This document shows, piece by piece, positions 60,401 through 64,000 of a stretch of DNA of 64,000 nucleotides (position 1 is the first letter of the stretch; each line of letters starts with the position of its first letter). Under the pieces are notes generated by a model. It had not been told where the DNA came from. It searched no databases and worked only from the letters and a program-made list of their open reading frames with translations. Source of the DNA: Acridotheres tristis (lineage: Eukaryota > Chordata > Aves > Passeriformes > Sturnidae); assembly GCA_037013685.1 (NCBI GenBank), contig CM072897.1:20658143-20722142 (forward strand). Reading direction: 5' to 3'. Position numbers and translations under genes: made by a program.

Positions 60401-63400
60401 ATAATTAATCTCTGCAACTTAGTATATAAACTCCTAGAAAAAAGTACAAAAATGACCACATCTTACTAGAATAAAGGAAGGGATATTTAGAAGAAACGCA
60501 GAAGCAGGGCAATACTGAAGGAAATTAAGTATTAGGTTTTTCAAATTTGTGCAATAAAATACCTCCTCAGTACGAGGCAGAGTTTTGCCTGTAGTGATTT
60601 TCAGCTACTTTACTGTGCCTGCAGGGATGCTGAATAACATTCCAGCTGGCTCTGCTACAGCAACACAGAGCTCCATATGTGATAATATGCCTCACTGAGA
60701 AGTACCAGGAACACAAGCTCACCTCCTCCAATGGCTGAGCCTATCCCTCCAGCTCCTCAGACTACTAAGGTTTATTTCCAACAGTTGGCATATTTAAAGC
60801 AAGTGTTTTCTGATGTCAGGACCTGAAAGAACATTTCAGTAAGACCACATCCTGAATTTACACTCTCCTTGAAAACCAGGGAAAACAGTGGCAGAAGAAA
60901 GGTGTAGGTACTTTCATCCCAATAGGACATGGAGGATGGAAAGGTAATGAGTGCTGTGTTAAAAATCACTGCACTTGATGGAAATGGGCTGCAAATTATT
61001 ACACTTATCTTAGATTGCAAGCTTCCTCCATTTTTTCCTTAATACATAAAGTCAGGAAGTGCTCCTTGACGAGACCATATTTAGTTTCACACTGATGTTT
61101 CAAATGGCTGTAAACCAAGAATGGGCTGTCCCAGCTTCCTGATAAGATTGTGATATACACAACTTGCAAGTCCATTTGGCTATTAGGGAATACCAAAGAG
61201 GGAAGGAAGATGAATGCCAGTGTTTGTACACATCTCTGATGGCTGCAGGACTCTCACTAGTATTTCTATGGAATCATAGTAGAAAGATACCTTCAAATGA
61301 TATTCTTAGTTTTGAAAAACAGCATCATGAATTCCTAAGCAGGCCAAAAAACGCAAAAATATTTTGAACTGTATGACACACAGCAAGAAAGACTTGTAGG
61401 CCAGACAGTCTATTAGTTTTAACTACTAAAAGCAATGAATGTACATAATCTAAGCAAAATAAAAGTTCTTACCTGACTACTGAAATATCTACAAATATTT
61501 TCTACAACAAGACTGTAGCATGGAAATAATAAAAGGGGACTTTAAATGCTATCTGAGAAGCACAGTTAGAAACATAGATACGAGGTCTAAGTTCCACTTC
61601 TAAACGAAACTAAAAGTGTTGTTTAGATTCCTGTAAAGGATGTTGTTACATGCTTGTCAGGTCTTTGGGCAGTAAACATCAACTGTTCTTGATTTTAGAT
61701 AAAGAATCCTTTTAATGTGACTTACTCTAAGAAGAGACAGTAGGAAAAACAACTCCTAATCAGACTAGAAATTATCTAGACGCATCAATTTGGAAAACAA
61801 GGCAATAAAGAGACATTACATGATTGCCTTAACTGCAATGCACACCATCACTTAGACATGGATATTACATCATTCGTATGAACATCGAAGTGGCTTCCAC
61901 TGTGGTAAAGCTTACGTGTACTTCATAGTTTAAATATAAGCAAAATCTGCTTCCATGGGTAGAATATTCTTATCTTCCAGAAAACTCATTCCTTTACAAG
62001 TAACAGGAGAAACTAACATCACCAACACAACTAACACACAGAGCTCAGTAGAAAATTTATCAAAAGCCAGGACCTAGAGAACAGTCTGAATGCACTCATG
62101 CCCTCACCTGTGTGTCTTGGAACAAAACTATTCACAGCTTTCCAGTTAACCTATGTCCTTAGTCACTGCAGCATTGCAGAGGCCCAGTACATGGTAATAT
62201 TCAACTTGCAGGAAAAGGAAAATGCATTTCCCTCTGTGCTGTATCCTAAGCTAGACAGAATTTCACAAATAACCAAAACTTACACACTACACCAAAACCC
62301 CTGCCAAACTCATCAGTATGTTTTTATTTACCCCTCTGCTTTGCTCACGCACACCCATTTTTACTTTTCTCCTTAACCTTTAGTATGACAAACCAAAGCC
62401 ACGTGAGTCAGGAAAGAACAATTTGCAGCCAGCCTGGAACAGGGGCATTTCTGGCCACAGCAGGCATTTAGGAATCCTCAGAAGGAAATAAGACAAAAAT
62501 AAGGCCTGAGACTCACTCCACTGGCTGGCAACAACCCTCAGAAGTTCATGGGAGGGATTGTACCCAGCAACCAGCATCACCTTTGCCTTACAGATACTGG
62601 ACAAGAGGTGAACAGCCGATGACCAGACCCTCTCCTGTTCAACCTCAAAGCCAAGGCAGTAATACAAGAGCTGCAGCAATGGATCCATGGTCAGAAATGC
62701 CATGGTATGGCGTGAACATGGCAGAAAAAGGGAAGTGCTAAAAAACGAGCTGCATGGATTAGACCATCAGTATGGGTAATTGTGCTCCTCATCACCCCTT
62801 GAACAGTGACAGCTCTGCTCACTCCTCAGGCTGTTCATGAGGTGGTGACATTCTCTCAGTTATGTATTTCCAAGTCCTGTTTATATATACACCTGAAAAA
62901 AGTATTTGCAAAACTCACTAGTTTACGTTGTGCGAAATAAGAAAAGGGACTTTTTTTCATCTTCACATTTTAAGTGAAATCATTTATATTTTTCCTGATT
63001 TGGCTCACTGATTATGCTCAAATGTGAGAACTTTCTCAAGCAACACACTGGTTAGAAAAGCACAGTTCTAACCACACAGCCTTTTAAAGTTCCAAGTCAG
63101 GACAGAAGAGGCACACAAGCTTCTCTCTGTTCTATCAACATTATTTGAAAGAAAGGTGATAGTATTTATTTCTATTCAATTTTCAGGTAGGATATGCCAA
63201 TCAAAGCGAGCAAATTTCTAATTCATTATTACCTAGCATGATATAATGAAATTTGACAAGATGAAGATTGGGGAAAGGGGCTACACCACAACAACCACAC
63301 TACCTTACTGTACCAGATGACTGAATTTGCCCTGGCCAGAGCTCTAGAATCTTGTAATAAATCCCGATTATTTTGCAGTTCTGAACTCCTCATTTGCAAT

Positions 63401-64000
63401 CATGCTATCTTCTCAGCTACAGCATCCAAGACATTTGACCGCTTCTCTTAACATCAAAAAAATCTGTATTTGATTCAGTAACGTGAAATACAAGAATTGA
63501 GAACAAATAATCAGGACAGAAATAATCCACTTCAACTCACAATTCAGCTCAAATATTTAATAACACCACCAAGAAACCTTCTCAAATCAACCTTCACTTG
63601 CCTCAAGTTACTAGAAATCCAAACATTCCCATTAGTATGTGGTACTCACTACTACTCCAAGTTTAGACCTACTTTCTTAATGGAAAAATATTTTAAAGTA
63701 TTAAGCAAAAATAATTTAGCAGTGAAAAATTATTTGCTTAAGAGACATTCATCAAATGGTCTCAGTTCTTGCCACCTGTTTTCCAAAATCCAAAGGGTTT
63801 TTTAGTCTTCCACAGATATCTGCAATTTTCTTCTTTATTCCATCACTTGATAGGAATAGCAGAAAATAAAGAGTAAAACTGGAAAATTATCAAAATAATT
63901 TTCAGTTTCATGAAATATCCAAATTCTAAGGGGCTTTTTTGTTGTTTTTTTCTCCTAATTTGTAATCATTTAAATCTAACACAACTATGATTTTGTTCAC
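57411..64000 (-). other. GLYR1: GLYR1 intron, continues past the right edge
   Basis: The first visible exon begins in phase with a preceding ...CA| codon half (histidine in other vertebrates). I looked for the upstream PWWP exon (KCFFVKFFGTEDH in relatives) on the minus strand and did not find it before 64,000. The stretch is AT-rich with no clear repeat. Open frames at 58,378-58,187 and 62,703-62,380 (minus) have no recognisable domain and no supporting splice pattern. Confidence 0.75.

Noticed and set aside
62380..62703. 107-codon minus-strand frame in the GLYR1 intron
   Set aside because: It has a plausible composition but no recognised domain and no splice sites or neighbours to support it. 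Frames of this length occur by chance in 6.5 kb.

Overview
The window is a piece of bird nuclear genome. Two conserved vertebrate genes, ROGDI and GLYR1, lie head-to-tail on the minus strand with GT-AG introns. The interspersed repeats are CR1 LINE 3' ends, several carrying the typical avian tail, and avian-type retroviral LTRs. A songbird is my inference from the style of the LTRs; I could not search a database. The ROGDI/GLYR1 order matches the human 16p13.3 neighbourhood.

Layout. 1-4.7 kb is repeat country: a 37-bp minisatellite, an inverted relative of it, a 54-bp tandem repeat and an LTR. 4.75-6.55 kb is a 1.8-kb block that recurs as a direct copy at 17.5-19.3 kb. 7-12.6 kb holds a CR1 reverse-transcriptase relic, an A-rich tract, a C-rich minisatellite and an unidentified group of minus-strand coding-like exons (10.3-11.4 kb), with a CpG-rich promoter-like patch at 12.6-12.9 kb. 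13.09-17.12 kb is a very CpG-rich macrosatellite: about 2.8 units of 1.39-1.47 kb, nearly identical over most of their length. 19.3-20.0 kb is the 5' end of a minus-strand endogenous retrovirus with a perfect tRNA-Pro primer-binding site. The array, the second copy of the block and the ERV are together bracketed by two copies of a 96-bp sequence. 20.3-24.5 kb holds a tandem duplication, a TATA promoter-like site, a degenerate minisatellite, a CpG island and CR1 pieces.

The gene half. ROGDI occupies about 25.5-40.6 kb: 11 coding exons, 286 residues, complete, with a CpG-island promoter and several LTR/CR1 insertions in its introns. GLYR1 follows upstream in the same orientation. Fourteen coding exons are visible (44,845-57,410), giving 501 residues to the stop. 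By comparison with the 553-residue human protein, the first 52 residues lie beyond the right edge, behind an intron of at least 6.6 kb. ROGDI acts in V-ATPase regulation and GLYR1 in chromatin. They are neighbours, not members of one pathway.

I did not find a clear new biological system. The best candidates for follow-up are the CpG-rich macrosatellite with its bracketing duplications, and the unassigned exons at 10.3-11.4 kb.
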